A stretch of DNA of 64,000 bases from Onchidella celtica (Eukaryota > Mollusca > Gastropoda > Systellommatophora > Onchidiidae). The position numbers were made by a program, and so were the translations under genes. Location: positions 38,852,430 through 38,916,429 of the forward strand of contig OZ007571.1 of NCBI GenBank assembly GCA_963931925.1. Reading direction: 5' to 3'. This document shows positions 13,900 through 26,300 of the stretch, in pieces. Each line of letters opens with the position of its first letter. The stretch's first letter is position 1. The notes under the pieces are model-generated. The model was not told the DNA's origin. It worked only from the letters and a program-made list of their open reading frames with translations, and did no database searches.

Positions 13900-15897
13900 T
13901 ACTTTACCCTCGCCATCCACCCCTTCTCTGCCATCATCTTTTCCACCACTCCTGATTTTGGATGATGCAAACTGCCATCACTACACTTATGTCAGTCACT
14001 GAGTCATGTGAAGGACAAAATCACAACAAATAACTGTTCACTCATACATCCACGGATACAAATCATAGATCACAGCACATTTTGACTATGGTACACAAGA
14101 GGTCTTAAGCTCTTTCTTTGTCACCGGAAGGTAGAATATTTTACTTTATTTTAAGATACTCTCAGTCAAATTTTACTGTTGCAGAAATGACAAATTTGAT
14201 TCTTCTTCAAGCTAAGGCACAAATAATCATAAAACGTGTGAAAGATTGTCTTAATACTCTACACATCACAGACATGTTGCTAAATGTTTTCTATTACAGG
14301 TAACTTACAATTCAACTACCTATGCAGTGGTGATTTTCTGACTGTCATTAGCATGATTATTAAACTGTAAAGATATTATACTGACCACTTGCACCTTAAT
14401 CCAGCATGCAACATGTACTAATGATCAACAAAACTGAACAAACAAAACACGCTCACAACCGTACGCAACAAAAATCAGCAACAACGTGTTTAGAATTTAT
14501 AAACATTATGCAATTGTATGTATTGAGAATTCATAATGCATCACAAAATATAATTGTATTTGTCATAGAGATAATATATCACAAAAGCATCAAAATACAA
14601 CAACATGAACATAATAATAACCCAATACTATGACACAAGATTCAGTTCTTTAAAACTTGCATGAAAAAATAGCCAACAAAATAGAAAACATGCTTCACTT
14701 TTTACCCTGTTTCCACTACACTATTACTGTATGAATGACATAAAATTTTCATGCCACTGTTCTGTGCAAGATGGAAAAACCAGTACGATACAATGTATAC
14801 TATGAAGTTCCAAATCAAAAGGCATTATTGTCATTGAATGCCAGGGCTACATTCTTGTAATTTTCATTTTTTAATCACTTCACTTTTACTGACATTGACC
14901 ATCATTCAGTAGTAACTTAATACAAACTTCATTTAGGCCAGTAAATTCCAAACACCTCCAAAACACAAAAATACAAAGTGCTCATCTTCACAAAAGCACC
15001 AGTAGACAAACTAAATAAAGTTTACCTTTCATCCAAATCTAAGATGGTACTAAATCTTAAAGGGAAGTGTATTATCTGACTCTGTCCTTGCAAATGTTTG
15101 TAACACAAAGCTCTTATAACACACAGATGTACAAGTAGTTGTAAGTGGCAATTTTTTTACCTTACTTGACTAAATGTGTCATTATGTAATAAAATGCCAC
15201 TGGATCCATTGTGTAGTTTTGTAATTTTTAACACAGTACAGTGTATCTCCTTTCAATTTGAAACTGCTCACTATTTTCATTCACTTGTCTGTCTTTGATT
15301 AGAACAGTAGAAGCATTATATATCACTTTATCTGGTAGGCCTACAATTAATATTAATTTATTACTATTTTTGATGAGAAAAACCCACTATTCAGACAATG
15401 AAACAATTGAAAGGTTACTCATTTATGCCAGATACACTAGGTGATGTTAAATAATGAGTCCTTTCTGTCCTCTGAAGTCAATGCTGAGGGTGCCACATGA
15501 TAATCCAGCCCATTTCTTGAACAGAAATGAGATTTTGGGTTACCGTTGCTGGCATGTGGCATTTACATTATAAAAATAATTACTTGCAAAAAACAAATTA
15601 AGGGTCCTTCTAATGCAGCAAACAATAACATAAGAGGTCTTCAAATGCATTGGAGGAAAACACAAGCAAAAGAAATGCTGAAATAAAATACCTTGCATCA
15701 AAATACTAATTATTACATATGGACATGTTTTGCATTTCAACACGCCAAAGTCATCACAATCAGACTGGAAGCACCTAAACAAAGAAAGAAACAGATGATA
15801 GATGTATACACATTCATTGCTGGAGAAAGGCTTCTTCATAAAAGTTATGTTTTCACAAAATGAAGTATAATGTATAATCCACTGACATGGCACACAA
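13900..15897 (-). other. Jun 3' flank / probable 3' UTR
   Basis: A+T-rich sequence downstream of the Jun stop with no supported gene. On the Jun strand, AATAAA-type signals occur at 15362-15357 and again near 14150 and 13829. A 122-codon ORF overlapping the Jun stop (15540-15908, minus) has no recognisable features and is of a length expected by chance here. The transcript end is undetermined. Confidence 0.35.
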
Positions 15898-16797
15898 CTA
15901 AAATGCAATGTTCTGAGCCATCATAATCTGACAACCACTATTCACATGTTCAACAATTTGCTGCTTCAGTTTCATAACTTGGTCCCGCAGACTCCCAGCT
16001 GTGCTAACGAGATCACAATTCTGTCCTTTCAGTTCTTTGACACGATCCTCTAATCGTGAAATTCTTTCCAACTTACGTGTGCGACATTTGCGTGCTGCCA
16101 CTCGATTTCGCGCACGTTTACGCTCCAGTTTAATTTTTTCCTGAGATTCCATGTTTATGGGTGATAACGGTGGTGATGAACTGAGGCAGGGAACAGTTTG
16201 TGGTTCTTCTTTGATTGTTGGTATCCTCACATCAAGTCCAGCGGTGGACACTGGCATATTAGCCCTTGACGTTGGGAGAGCAGTTTTTGGAGGGCTTACG
16301 GTAGTCGGTGCTCGACTAACGGGGCCACCAGGCAAGGATGTTGTCGCTGAAAGTTCACTAGCTGATGTAAAAACTGGTAGTGTCGCAGCTGTTGGTACCG
16401 TGGCACTCTGAGAAAGGGCAGTTGGCACAGTTAATGTGGTAAATGTCCGATTAAGTTCTTGAGAGCGGGGTCCCGTAAGAGCACCACTGTTTTGAAGCTC
16501 TGCCAAAGCATCCACAAAGCCCCGAGCGTAAGCCTCTTGTTCCTCAGTAACACACTTAGGAAAAATGAACTGAGTCGGGGTGGGCGTTGTTGTCACCATT
16601 CCATTGGCCTGTATAATCATCTTCTCAAGCTCAGGAGAGGCCAATTTCAGCATGTTGAGATCTGGAGATGCTAAAACAGTCGCCAACTTCTTTTGCTTAT
16701 TAGCAGAACTCGAATTAAAATCAAGTGTCATACTTCTCTTTAACTTTTTCACAGCTGAATCGGGTCCGTCCGTATCAGGATAAAGCGAATGCTCCAT
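15898..16797 (-). CDS. Jun: Jun transcription factor (AP-1 subunit), intronless
   Basis: A single 299-residue ORF encodes a complete Jun-family bZIP protein, which binds TRE/CRE sites in the nucleus as a homodimer or with Fos/ATF partners. The N-terminus has the JNK-docking delta-like motif ([10 protein letters not shown], about residues 18-27) and two SP phosphoacceptor sites in LASPDL and LASPEL (Ser44, Ser54), corresponding to c-Jun Ser63/73. The motif [14 protein letters not shown] (85-98) is typical of Jun. The C-terminus has the basic region (about 222-243, with N231xxAAxxCR239) followed by a zipper with heptad residues L249, L256, L263, L270, L277 and H284. The middle (105-190) is Ser/Thr/Pro/Ala-rich and poorly conserved. 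It is about 30 residues shorter than human c-Jun. The start has a good context (A at -3, G at +4). Absence of introns matches the vertebrate JUN genes. Recognition is certain; the paralogue class (c-Jun, JunB, JunD) is not meaningful here. Confidence 0.97.
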   Translation of the reverse strand: MEHSLYPDTDGPDSAVKKLKRSMTLDFNSSSANKQKKLATVLASPDLNMLKLASPELEKMIIQANGMVTTTPTPTQFIFPKCVTEEQEAYARGFVDALAELQNSGALTGPRSQELNRTFTTLTVPTALSQSATVPTAATLPVFTSASELSATTSLPGGPVSRAPTTVSPPKTALPTSRANMPVSTAGLDVRIPTIKEEPQTVPCLSSSPPLSPINMESQEKIKLERKRARNRVAARKCRTRKLERISRLEDRVKELKGQNCDLVSTAGSLRDQVMKLKQQIVEHVNSGCQIMMAQNIAF

Positions 16798-16885
16798 CCT
16801 GGACTTCGAAGATGGTGTTCGTAAATCCAGATTGAAAAAAGGACACGCGTGTCAGTACTGACTCGCCTCTCAGTTCAAAATATAA

Positions 16886-16892
16886 TGACTCA
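16886..16892. promoter_or_regulatory. second AP-1 site (TGACTCA) in the Jun 5' leader
   Basis: A perfect TGACTCA lies 89 bp upstream of the Jun start codon, between the ATG and the TATA-like box, so probably in the 5' untranslated region or just downstream of the transcription start. Two consensus AP-1 sites within 130 bp of a Jun gene suggest positive autoregulation. Confidence 0.55.
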
Positions 16893-16998
16893 CTACAGCC
16901 TCGGCTGCGTTCCGTTCAAAGGCCGATGCCGTTAGTCACAGCAAGACGCTATGCCACAGACGATCAAAGCTACACTGTTATAATGTCGAAGAGGACAG

Positions 16999-17018
16999 CC
17001 TATATAGCGAATGAGTCA
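16999..17018 (-). promoter_or_regulatory. Jun core promoter: TATA-like box with adjacent AP-1 site
   Basis: About 200 bp upstream of the Jun ATG, on the Jun strand, TGACTCA (17018-17012) is followed after four bases by CTATATAGG (17008-17000). The first is a consensus AP-1 site. The second is a plausible TATA box, or a degenerate MEF2-like site. Mammalian c-jun has a comparable proximal arrangement of an AP-1 site followed closely by a MEF2 site, and is autoregulated through it. Autoregulation here is inferred. Confidence 0.65.
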
Positions 17019-17060
17019 CTACACTAAATTCGGAACATGACAGCATTTTCCTAAATGTTC

Positions 17061-17091
17061 ATTGGCTGGAAATGATATCATTTATCACGTG
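17061..17091 (-). promoter_or_regulatory. CCAAT box and CACGTG E-box upstream of Jun
   Basis: ATTGG on the plus strand (17061-17065) reads CCAAT on the Jun strand, about 60 bp upstream of the TATA-like box, the usual place for an NF-Y site. A palindromic E-box CACGTG lies at 17086-17091. A half-CRE TGACGT occurs further out at 17149-17154. These are motif matches only. Confidence 0.4.
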
Positions 17092-17159
17092 GTTGAACTA
17101 TTCCGAGTCGGCGGAAGGACTCCTGGTTTTAAAGAACACGTTTTCTGATGACGTTTACA

Positions 17160-20100
17160 CCAAATCTATTTAAGGGTAAGGGATTCTCCTTCCCAAATGA
17201 CCCTCGAACCCACTGAGAGGTCGGGTCAACTGTTTCATCTTGGCAGACGTAGAGCAATGGAAAACGGTCTTGATAAGTGGGTCTAAGTACCCCTACATGA
17301 GGACTTGGTGAACATTTGCCAAAAACCTTGAAAGAAGGCGTGAGTTGTGCAGACAAGAATAACACATTGCTTGTCTTGTAGACTTATTCAGGGAAGTGTT
17401 TTGCGCAGCCACACAATGAACTTGAACCGAAATAACCCCGTTGACCTCAACTAAAAATTATTATAGTCGAAGTTATCATTGCATCCACTGCCACTAGACT
17501 AGATCTAAATCTAGATCTAATCCAGATTCTAGGTCTACTCAAGCAGTTTGTTTAACCAAGAGGTCCAGGTCTAGGTGGACAGATTTTGGTGGGATTAATA
17601 AAGTACCAGTGTCAGACAATTGTAATGAGAGATATTTTGCATTGTAGTGGTTTCACATAATTGCTTTCGTAGAACACCAGAAAATGGTCTCGTCGATTGC
17701 GTAGTTTGTTTATTATTATTAGATCTAGTCTATGCCCTCATTTGCAAAAGCAGTAGGATCTAGACTGTAAATTATTTTGGGGTGAAGGGAAAATGACATA
17801 ACATTAAATTTGTTAAGCGTGTTTGTGTTTTTTGGAGGGGGCGAGACCACAGTAGGACCAGTGTAATGCACGTACGCCCATGTCGCAAAAAGAACATTTC
17901 ACCTCAAAAAAAAAAAAAAAAACATTCCCAGCTCTCACAAGCAGACTCATTTCATAAACTCTTCAGTTTCACCTTTAGACATAATGGTGTAGGTAATACA
18001 TGTATAGATCGAGATAACATATGATAAAATAATATCAGTCCATTGGGCTCTTCCACACTTCTATCTAGGCTAGTGTCTGAGAAATCCACGCCTTTACATA
18101 ATATATATACATATAGAACTAATTCTGCGTGTACGCCCAACTATCGAATAGCCTTGAATGACTAACCGCTACATCTGGAAGACCAGAAATCTATAATCTG
18201 ATCTAAAAGTAGACCTTGACTCAGCCTAGGTAGACAGACAGGTGAGAAACTGCGCCATGCTGGCACGGGGAAATACCCGTGCGTTCCCAATTGCAAGAGA
18301 ACAGTCACAGCGTGACTCATTGTGTTTATCTTGTTCATTGGGCGGGCTGGCCATTAATTTTGCCAATGTGATAAACATTACCTAAGGGCCCCGCCACCAG
18401 ACCTTCAGCCACTAGAATGTGAAGGCAACCTGAGGAATGTCTTCAAAGAAGGCATGTGGGATTTATGAGAGGGGGAAAGTAAGGCAACTGTGATTTAAGA
18501 GGAGGGGAAAGTAAGGTAACTGTAATTTAAGGGAATGTAACTGCTGTAAAACTAAGAATGAGAGATGCAAGTGTCTAGAACGGTGTTCCACGAAAACAAA
18601 GCTCCTGGGAGCCAGGACTGGAAATAAGGAGGGGATACAGACCAATAGCAATTAAAAGGAAAAAAATACAACTATACAGGCAACAGTAAAGCATATTTTA
18701 TATTACAGGAAGTGAAGAATTGCGCAGCTGATTCAAGCCATGTACAGAATTTGTCAGTCACAGTGTTCTACTTGTTCTTGTAATCATACATATATGCGCT
18801 GTGTAGCACAGGCCCATTGCAAAAAAAAAAAAACACAAAAAAAAAAAAAACATCCAAGGATGGTCCCCGAAATTGTTTGTGACTCCAAACTGTAAGAAGT
18901 ATTCATAAAATTAATCCCAAACCCTAACTCTAACCCTCTTGTCATTTTGTTTGTGCTCAGTTGTCAGATTAATTTGACCAGTTTTCTTGTTGTCTCTGTC
19001 TGCCAGTAAAGATTGCACACCTTTTAATTCTTAAATTGAGATTTGTTTATCAATACTATATGTATAACATAATATTTCAGGACTTGCCGATGCTTGGCAT
19101 GAATTACTGATTCAACAGCGAAACATAAAGGCTTCAAAAGTTTTATACAGGCTACAATTAATAATAATATTGAGATCATAACACGACCATTGATAATTAC
19201 TGATTCTAAGGTGTTTATTTATTTTTTTAAATATTATTTCGATTCATTGCATCCTTGCATGTTGTCCACTTTTGTCTTTTATAGCTTTTATTTGACTGCT
19301 CTTCAAGATATGTGTTCACCTTGAACGGAGAAACAATTGGTGAATACTCACCAAATAATACTCCACACACTAAACTAAACACACACTTTTTATTAATTCA
19401 CGATTGTTATCCTTTGGACTTTGAAAATATGGGCAAATCTAGCTTTATAGAATCTATTGGGGCGGGGCATGGAGTGGGGAAGGGGGCAAGGCGCAAGCGG
19501 GTTATCCCTGACAATTATGGGATCCGCAGCCAGTTTTATATTGTATGTATGTGTTAAGATAATATGTTTTATATATGCTTGAAAATGTAAGGTGATAAAC
19601 TTATATATTTGTTGTTTTCTCATGTATTTTCTATTGGTATTAGTGGGCACATATTTTCTTATTTGCAAGTATTTCATCCCCTACTAAGGTATGTCACATT
19701 TAGTAGGAATATTTTCTTATGAGATCACTTTCTATGAACTTTGCTTTATTGAATGTCATTTTCACTGTTGTGAATTAAGGATTGAAGGTAAAGTGAATAT
19801 GTTTCAACCAATATTTTAAGCTACATGGAATGTTTTTGTCATGATGTCTGCATAGGTGAAACAATTTAAACATGAGAAAAGGTTGGCAAAAATAATATCA
19901 AGAAAAAGATGATAAAGTGTTAATACAAAATTATTCAGTTTGTGTTTGTTTCTTGTTTCTTTTGCCACACTGGGAGTATTTGTTCAGCGAGTTTAGCTCT
20001 GCACCCAAAAAAGATAAGTTTTTTTTTCTTAACATACAAAAGAGTCATCTTTTTCAGAAGATCTGACATTGTTGACTATTCTACTCCTGAAAGTAGACTT

Positions 20101-20195
20101 TTGTATTAATTTTGGCTTCTAAAGAACTTTAAATCAGATGCTGTATATAAAACTTCATGTATATATAATGCTTTGTTTAACCAGATACAGTGTTC
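17160..20195. other. Jun-MSH5 intergenic spacer
   Basis: The two genes are transcribed divergently. Nothing coding was recognised. The spacer holds a twofold imperfect duplication of about 35 bp (18467-18534), A-rich runs (17907-17922, 18822-18850), and a short degenerate telomere-like CCCTAA run (18922-18945). A candidate splice acceptor (ACAG at 20187-20190) just before the MSH5 ATG suggests an untranslated first exon somewhere in this spacer. Confidence 0.4.
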
Positions 20196-20348
20196 ATGGC
20201 ATCTCTCACATCTCGCAGTGCGCATGGCACACCAAATCTTGCACGGTCATCTTGTTTACTGAATGCTGAGAGTGAGATACTCTTTGATGGTAATTGGGGT
20301 AGTGATGATGAAGAACTGAGCAGAAGCAGTGAAAACTTGAATCGAGAG
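20196..20348 (+). CDS. MSH5: MSH5 coding exon 1 (residues 1-51)
   Basis: Acidic, serine-rich leader without homology. ATGG follows a candidate acceptor by five bases, so the 5' UTR may be split. Donor GAG|GTAATT, phase 0. The start choice is the least certain part of the model. Confidence 0.75.
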
Positions 20349-23300
20349 GTAATTATCAATTCAGGACAGGAGTAGTATTGAATTCTCACCTCACAAGAAT
20401 CGTCTTGTGTTAAGTGAGTCATGAGTGTTAAATCTTCATGTGATGCATTTTGTTGCTTGTTTAATAAAATAAGTACATAAAATGTTCAAATAAAATGATT
20501 TATAATAATCTGATGAGGACAGTTCATTTTGGAATGAATGTGTGTATAGGCTTAGTATTTAGCTGTAGAGGAATAAAGAAATGAAAAGAAATTGCATAAG
20601 CTGACGTTGTTGTCAAAAATATAATAATCCAGTGCATTGTTTCAGGAAATCAGTTCATGTATACTTTCAGCTATGTCCTTAGTTGACAGGCTTTGATAAT
20701 CCACAATATGTATTCCCTTTGTTAAAGTATTTGGTCGCTTCTGAGTCACTAATGTTTTCTAAGTGGCACTTGAGTATAAGAGACGTGTCATTAGCCACTT
20801 CATTTGTGTAAAATAGGATGCTGAGTCTTAAGAGGTAATGAAAAAAGCGTGCCAATTTGTGAGGAAGGAGAGCCTAGAGAAGGAAAAAGTGAGAAAGAAT
20901 GAGGAACAAACTGTGAACAGCAGCACGGTGCATGAAGGAATAATGAAGAAAGCATGGTTTAAAGTAAAGTAGCAGGCATGTCAGAAGGTAGAAAAAAGAC
21001 TAAAAATATATACGTCCCAACATGTTACAGACAAAATGATAAAGATCAAATTTGAAAACAAAAAGGTCCAAATACCTCAGTTTATACTCACATAGAACAT
21101 TAGAGTTCTTGTTCCTCATTCTGATGATTTATTCACCTAAGTATTACATCATGTACACATTTCAATCTAGCAATGGAATATTAGACTGTACAAAATAAAT
21201 TGATTTCAACAAAAAAAAAATGCTACTTTTTCAGGTATATATGAGTTTAGTGTGGCACGGTGGACATGTGGGTATTGCTCATTATGATTTGTCCAGTCTT
21301 CAGATACATGTTACAGCTGACACCCTGGAGAATGACAACTTCTCACTGATCAAGCAAAGTATGCGTATATGTGTTATATGCCTGTCAAACAAACAAAACA
21401 AAAAAACGCTTGGATAAAATTGAAAATCATATGTCCTCTCTAGTGAGGGGCTGAGTGCTGACCTTATTGCCATGTAAATAATGAAAAAGATTATCACAGA
21501 TTGTGTCACTTTGAATGAGTCAGATTCAACAACAAACCATCTTCTATTTGACTGATAAGCTGTTTGAAGACAATACATGGTTTGATCCTCAAATAATCTG
21601 TATTATAAAACAACCAGCTGGATTTTTAATAATAAGAGGACAATAATTATTATTCCTTCCCAAGAATATCCCTAGAAACAAACATTGGGGAAAAGGTCTT
21701 TAATGATGTATATTTATATGTGTAATATTTGTTCTGTCCATGTACATAAATAATTCTGTAAAGAAATTGATGACATTTCAAGATAATAGTGTTACCAATG
21801 TTAGTGTTTAAGTGAGACTTCCCTCAGATTTTGCAGGTTGCAAATTCACTGTAACAAGAGGACTTGAAACAAGAGCAAATAAACCTGCTATTCACTGTGG
21901 TTATGAAATTGGATTATTCCCTGAACATCTAAACTACCTATCTCAATATTTGAGGAGATATATATAGGTATTACAAGGATTATTTGATGCCTTTCCCATC
22001 AGTTGTAAGTGAAGAGAAAATTATTCTGCATCACTCCACAGTTGTGAGAGAAGTTCAACCTACTGCTATGGTTCTGAGTGCCTTGCAGGACAATCAACTA
22101 ATAGCTTATCTCAAGAAAATGGGTAAAGTTAGAGCTAGCTATTTAACAGAGGTTTTGTTGTTGTTTTTTTCTTTTGTGGAACAAAAGCATGAATCAGTGC
22201 TGCATTTACTGTGTACATGAATTGATTGGCTAGGTTGGTGATGAAAGTTATTTCATCTTTAATGGTGCTTTTAAAAGTAGAGAAAAAAGACTATATGTTA
22301 GATGGATTTTAATGTCAAGAGAGTTACGATGGACCGAGAGTCCTATTTTAAATCAATAAGTGACAATTTCATGCCATCTTCATCTCTTTTCTAAAAGCAT
22401 CTAAGTTTAGCGTTAAGCCTTCCCATTGGTACTGAACTTGCATTATCTGATATTTTACAGTAAATGACAGAAGTCCAGGCTCGATGCTCTATACAGACAC
22501 CTGCAAGTTGGAATTCTTGCCAAACTCTGATTTCAGTAAGCAGCAGAGATTGAAATGGGTGGATCAAGAGTGGCGGTTTTGTTACATTTCTGATTACTAT
22601 GCTGTGGAAAAAGCCTACCTTTTGTTCAGTGAATCTTTACTCAGTATGTAGAAAAATTAAAAACCAATCAAAGAGCTAGTATCCTTCACAAAGTTGGTAT
22701 ATATCTTATTTGATGTATGGATATGGGAAAAGAAAAACAAAAAATTAAGACCATAGCTTTAGCTGAGCTTTTATTGAGCCATATTTGAATTTATCTACAA
22801 GAATATGGAAGGTGCCTTAGTGGCAAAAAGTGGATAATTTCTCTGAAGGAATGAGCAAGTGACAAAATAGTTTACCTGATAATATATTATACTACTTTAC
22901 AGGTTATGAAGTGAGCAAAAGACGCATTTTGACCCTGAATCTACCATCGGTACCAAGACATTTCACTGTTGAAGAAAGGAAACTTTATTTTTCATCTCTT
23001 ATTTCACTGGACAGTACAAACATGGTAACCCTGTACTTTTTTGGATAAATGTGGATATTTTAAGTAATTTTTTCAAATCCTTAATCACTTGCAAATTCCA
23101 GAAGGCAGATTTTGAACTGTAATATGACAGAGTAGTCAACAAGCAAGTTACTCTCGTATTTATTTAGTACAGTTTTTAAAAAATCTACTTAAAAGCACAC
23201 TAACGTGCTTTCAGTGGCCTGGTGAAATGGATTTGATTTCAACTGTGATTTACGATGTTGTTTATTGTATTTTTCCCTATCAAACGAATTTAACATTTCA

Positions 23301-26300
23301 ATTGATTCTAGATCCGCTCTGTTGGGGGTCTCCTGAAATACCTTGAAAAGTTGAGAGTGGGAATTGAGCTTGAGGATACCCGAACTTGTGTGCCCGTCCT
23401 TGGTTTTAGAAAATATTCTATGTGAGTATAACCTGTAGAAGTGAAAAAGGTACGGAGTGAAGAGATGTATTTGTGCAAAGGGAACTTAGCATGAAACCTA
23501 ATATTGTAACTCTGTTCATTTGGGATAACAGCTTATTGGGCATTTGTATCATGGATTTATGGCACATTTGCTAGTTTGCTGTACATTACACAGTGCTTTG
23601 ACTACTAAGCTGCCATTTCGATGGAATTTGGGTGACATAAATAAATTTGGTTTCAACATTCAGATTTAACATGAATAGAACAGTATATACTTCAGGTATT
23701 ATAAGAATGCAGATTGAAGTGAAAGTAAATAGTTCACAATTATACCAGTGGTTTTTGTTTCTTTGTGAAAAGTAGATCCATTACATGAAAAACTGAATGG
23801 TAGACATTCATTTCTGAAACTACATTATTTGATGTTAGTACTGTGAATAGCTCTGTATTTTTTCCCAGATTTAATTTAATACTGCAAATTGATGAGGTAT
23901 TGTTACATTTATTTTGTAATTATTTTTTTTTGTCATTCTCTTTCAGTTGTGGGTGAGCTCGGAACTGTCATAAAGAGAATTTTTTTGGTGCTCATTGACA
24001 TGTCTTCTCATAGTTTACTCTTTTTTATATGAAAGGAATTCCATCTGAAAACTTAAATGGGCTGATGTTTTTGAACTTCAGCTGTATTGTCAAATCCAAT
24101 TCATCTGTAATTGATAAGCCACATTTCTGAGTACAACTTCGAAACTATTTATGCTGTTATTATACTTTTTTATCGTGTGACATTTCTTTACTTGAGAATG
24201 TGAGATGTTAGGAGTAGTAATAAGGATTTTTAAGTGGAAACTTCATTTTATTTGTCAGTGAAAGTATGATCCAGATGGACACTATTACATACTGTGCCCT
24301 CAACATTTTCCATATGGAGCTTCACCCATCTGCTTATAAATTTGGCTCTAGTGGAAGCAAAGAAGGGCTAAGCCTCTTTGGTAAGAACATTATTATGTGA
24401 TGTGCCACCTCATGAATACTGCATGATTGAAACTTTTAGAATGCTGTAATGCAGGATGCCAACTACCCTGTGTAAATTATATTTACAATAAATAGATTGT
24501 GTCCCTAGCTCATGGAAAATCTTATTCAGGTATGTGATTTAAAAGATTGGCCGTGCTAGTGTATTTATCATGTTTTGTCTTGAACCATATTCTGTGGGAT
24601 ATTTTGAAATAGGACCAAAACACTTAGTTCCCATGCTAAATATGTCATAAAAACTTCTTGCAATTTCCATTAAAATCACATACTTATTTTATTCTCCTAG
24701 TTGACTTTGTTTATATTGACCAAAAATGTTGCTTTAGAAAAGCTGGAAGAATTCTGCTCTTTGATTGCTTATGTTTGTATGGAACTATCTGCATTATGAA
24801 CTAATTTTCAGGAATACTGAACCGATGTAGATCTTCAATTGGCAGTAAAGTGTTAAGGTAATATCTGTAGAGATTTTGATTGTGATTTACTTTTTTATAA
24901 CTTGTCTGAGTGTTATCACCTGAACGATTGAAATGTGTCTGTGTGATAATTTTTTTTGTTTATATTGAAATATTCTGTCCGCTCTACATGAAATAAGTAC
25001 AGTTAACTCAGAACTCCTGATGATAGAACAATATGGTTTACATTATGCTGACAGCTTGTCAGGAATTTTTTCCTCTGTGGTTTGTACTGTTCAAGAGAAT
25101 GCACATGCTACATACTGGAACGTCTTTAAACAAAAAAAAACTGAAATGCAACAGCATAATGGCCTGCCCAGGTTGAAAGCGCTCTTGGTCTGCCCACTCA
25201 AACCCCATCAACCATCTGGGCAGTCATGTATAATGCTGAAGGGACTCGCAGACATGATATGTGAACACGTGTTTCATGTCATACATGGGATGCAAGACTG
25301 CCTGGCAACATGGCCAAGGCAAGGGAAACTAACTTGTGCCACAAATTTTAAAATGGACAGCAGACACGATGCCTGGCCAGCAGATAGCTTATCTGTAGAT
25401 GAGGGGACAGAACCAATCCATAAAAGGGTGTGTGATGTCTATCATCTTGCAAATAGGGAGAGAAGTTGCAGGAATCTCTTTAGATTACTCAATGCTCAGT
25501 CATTTCTTACAGAGGCACAGATACTTGTCATGCCTCTATTATCTCATTCTTTATTGCACTACATGAGTGGAGGCAGTGAAAATAAAACACAGGAGCATTT
25601 TTCAACTAAAAATTTGGACATCACAGCTAGAGAGAGCACAAAGACCTGCAACTTAAACTTAGCAAGAAATAGCAACTCAAATGCTCCTGGTGTTGATGAT
25701 GCTTCTGTAATATAGTCCAAGCAGAGACTCGCTCATTTTTTTTTTGCCGGGTAATGTAACATCATGCTCAGGCATGTGAACCAACCATGTTAGGCAAATT
25801 CAAATGTATTTAGGATTTAACACTTTAACAATGAAATTTAACACTCTACGTACACAGTAATGCAAATTATTGTAAAATCTTCACACTCCATCACTGCTTT
25901 ATTTCTGTGTTAAGGTCATGTTTATAACAAAACGTATCATTTGACATGAGTGTGAGAGTACATCTAATAACATGGATATTGAGTTGTAAATCTGTCTTTT
26001 GTGACGTGGCAATAGAAAAATTCATGATGAACATGACTTATCTCTACACAGGTCTTTGAGCTACTGCATATAGTTTTTATTAAATTTGTTGCTTTCAAAT
26101 AATCATTTAATGTGACAAGTGTCCAGCACTTCCAGATCTTCTTAACAACCCCATGAAATGAAACTATTATCCTATGGCAAAAGTGGTAGTGCTCACAATC
26201 TTGCTTAGTGAAAATATTGCCACACGCTTGGGGCAGGCTTTCAAGTTTTTGTAAAGGATCAGAAACAGACAGGTCAGATGTTCTCAGAATATTAAATGAC

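Noticed and set aside
15540-15908. 122-codon minus-strand ORF at the Jun 3' end
   Set aside because: Overlaps the Jun stop in another frame and lies in the 3' UTR; Cys/Phe-rich translation typical of A+T-rich noncoding DNA.
16151-16783. Plus-strand ORFs opposite Jun
   Set aside because: Antisense shadows of the Jun coding frame.
18922-18945. Interstitial telomere-like CCCTAA run
   Set aside because: Only about three imperfect units.
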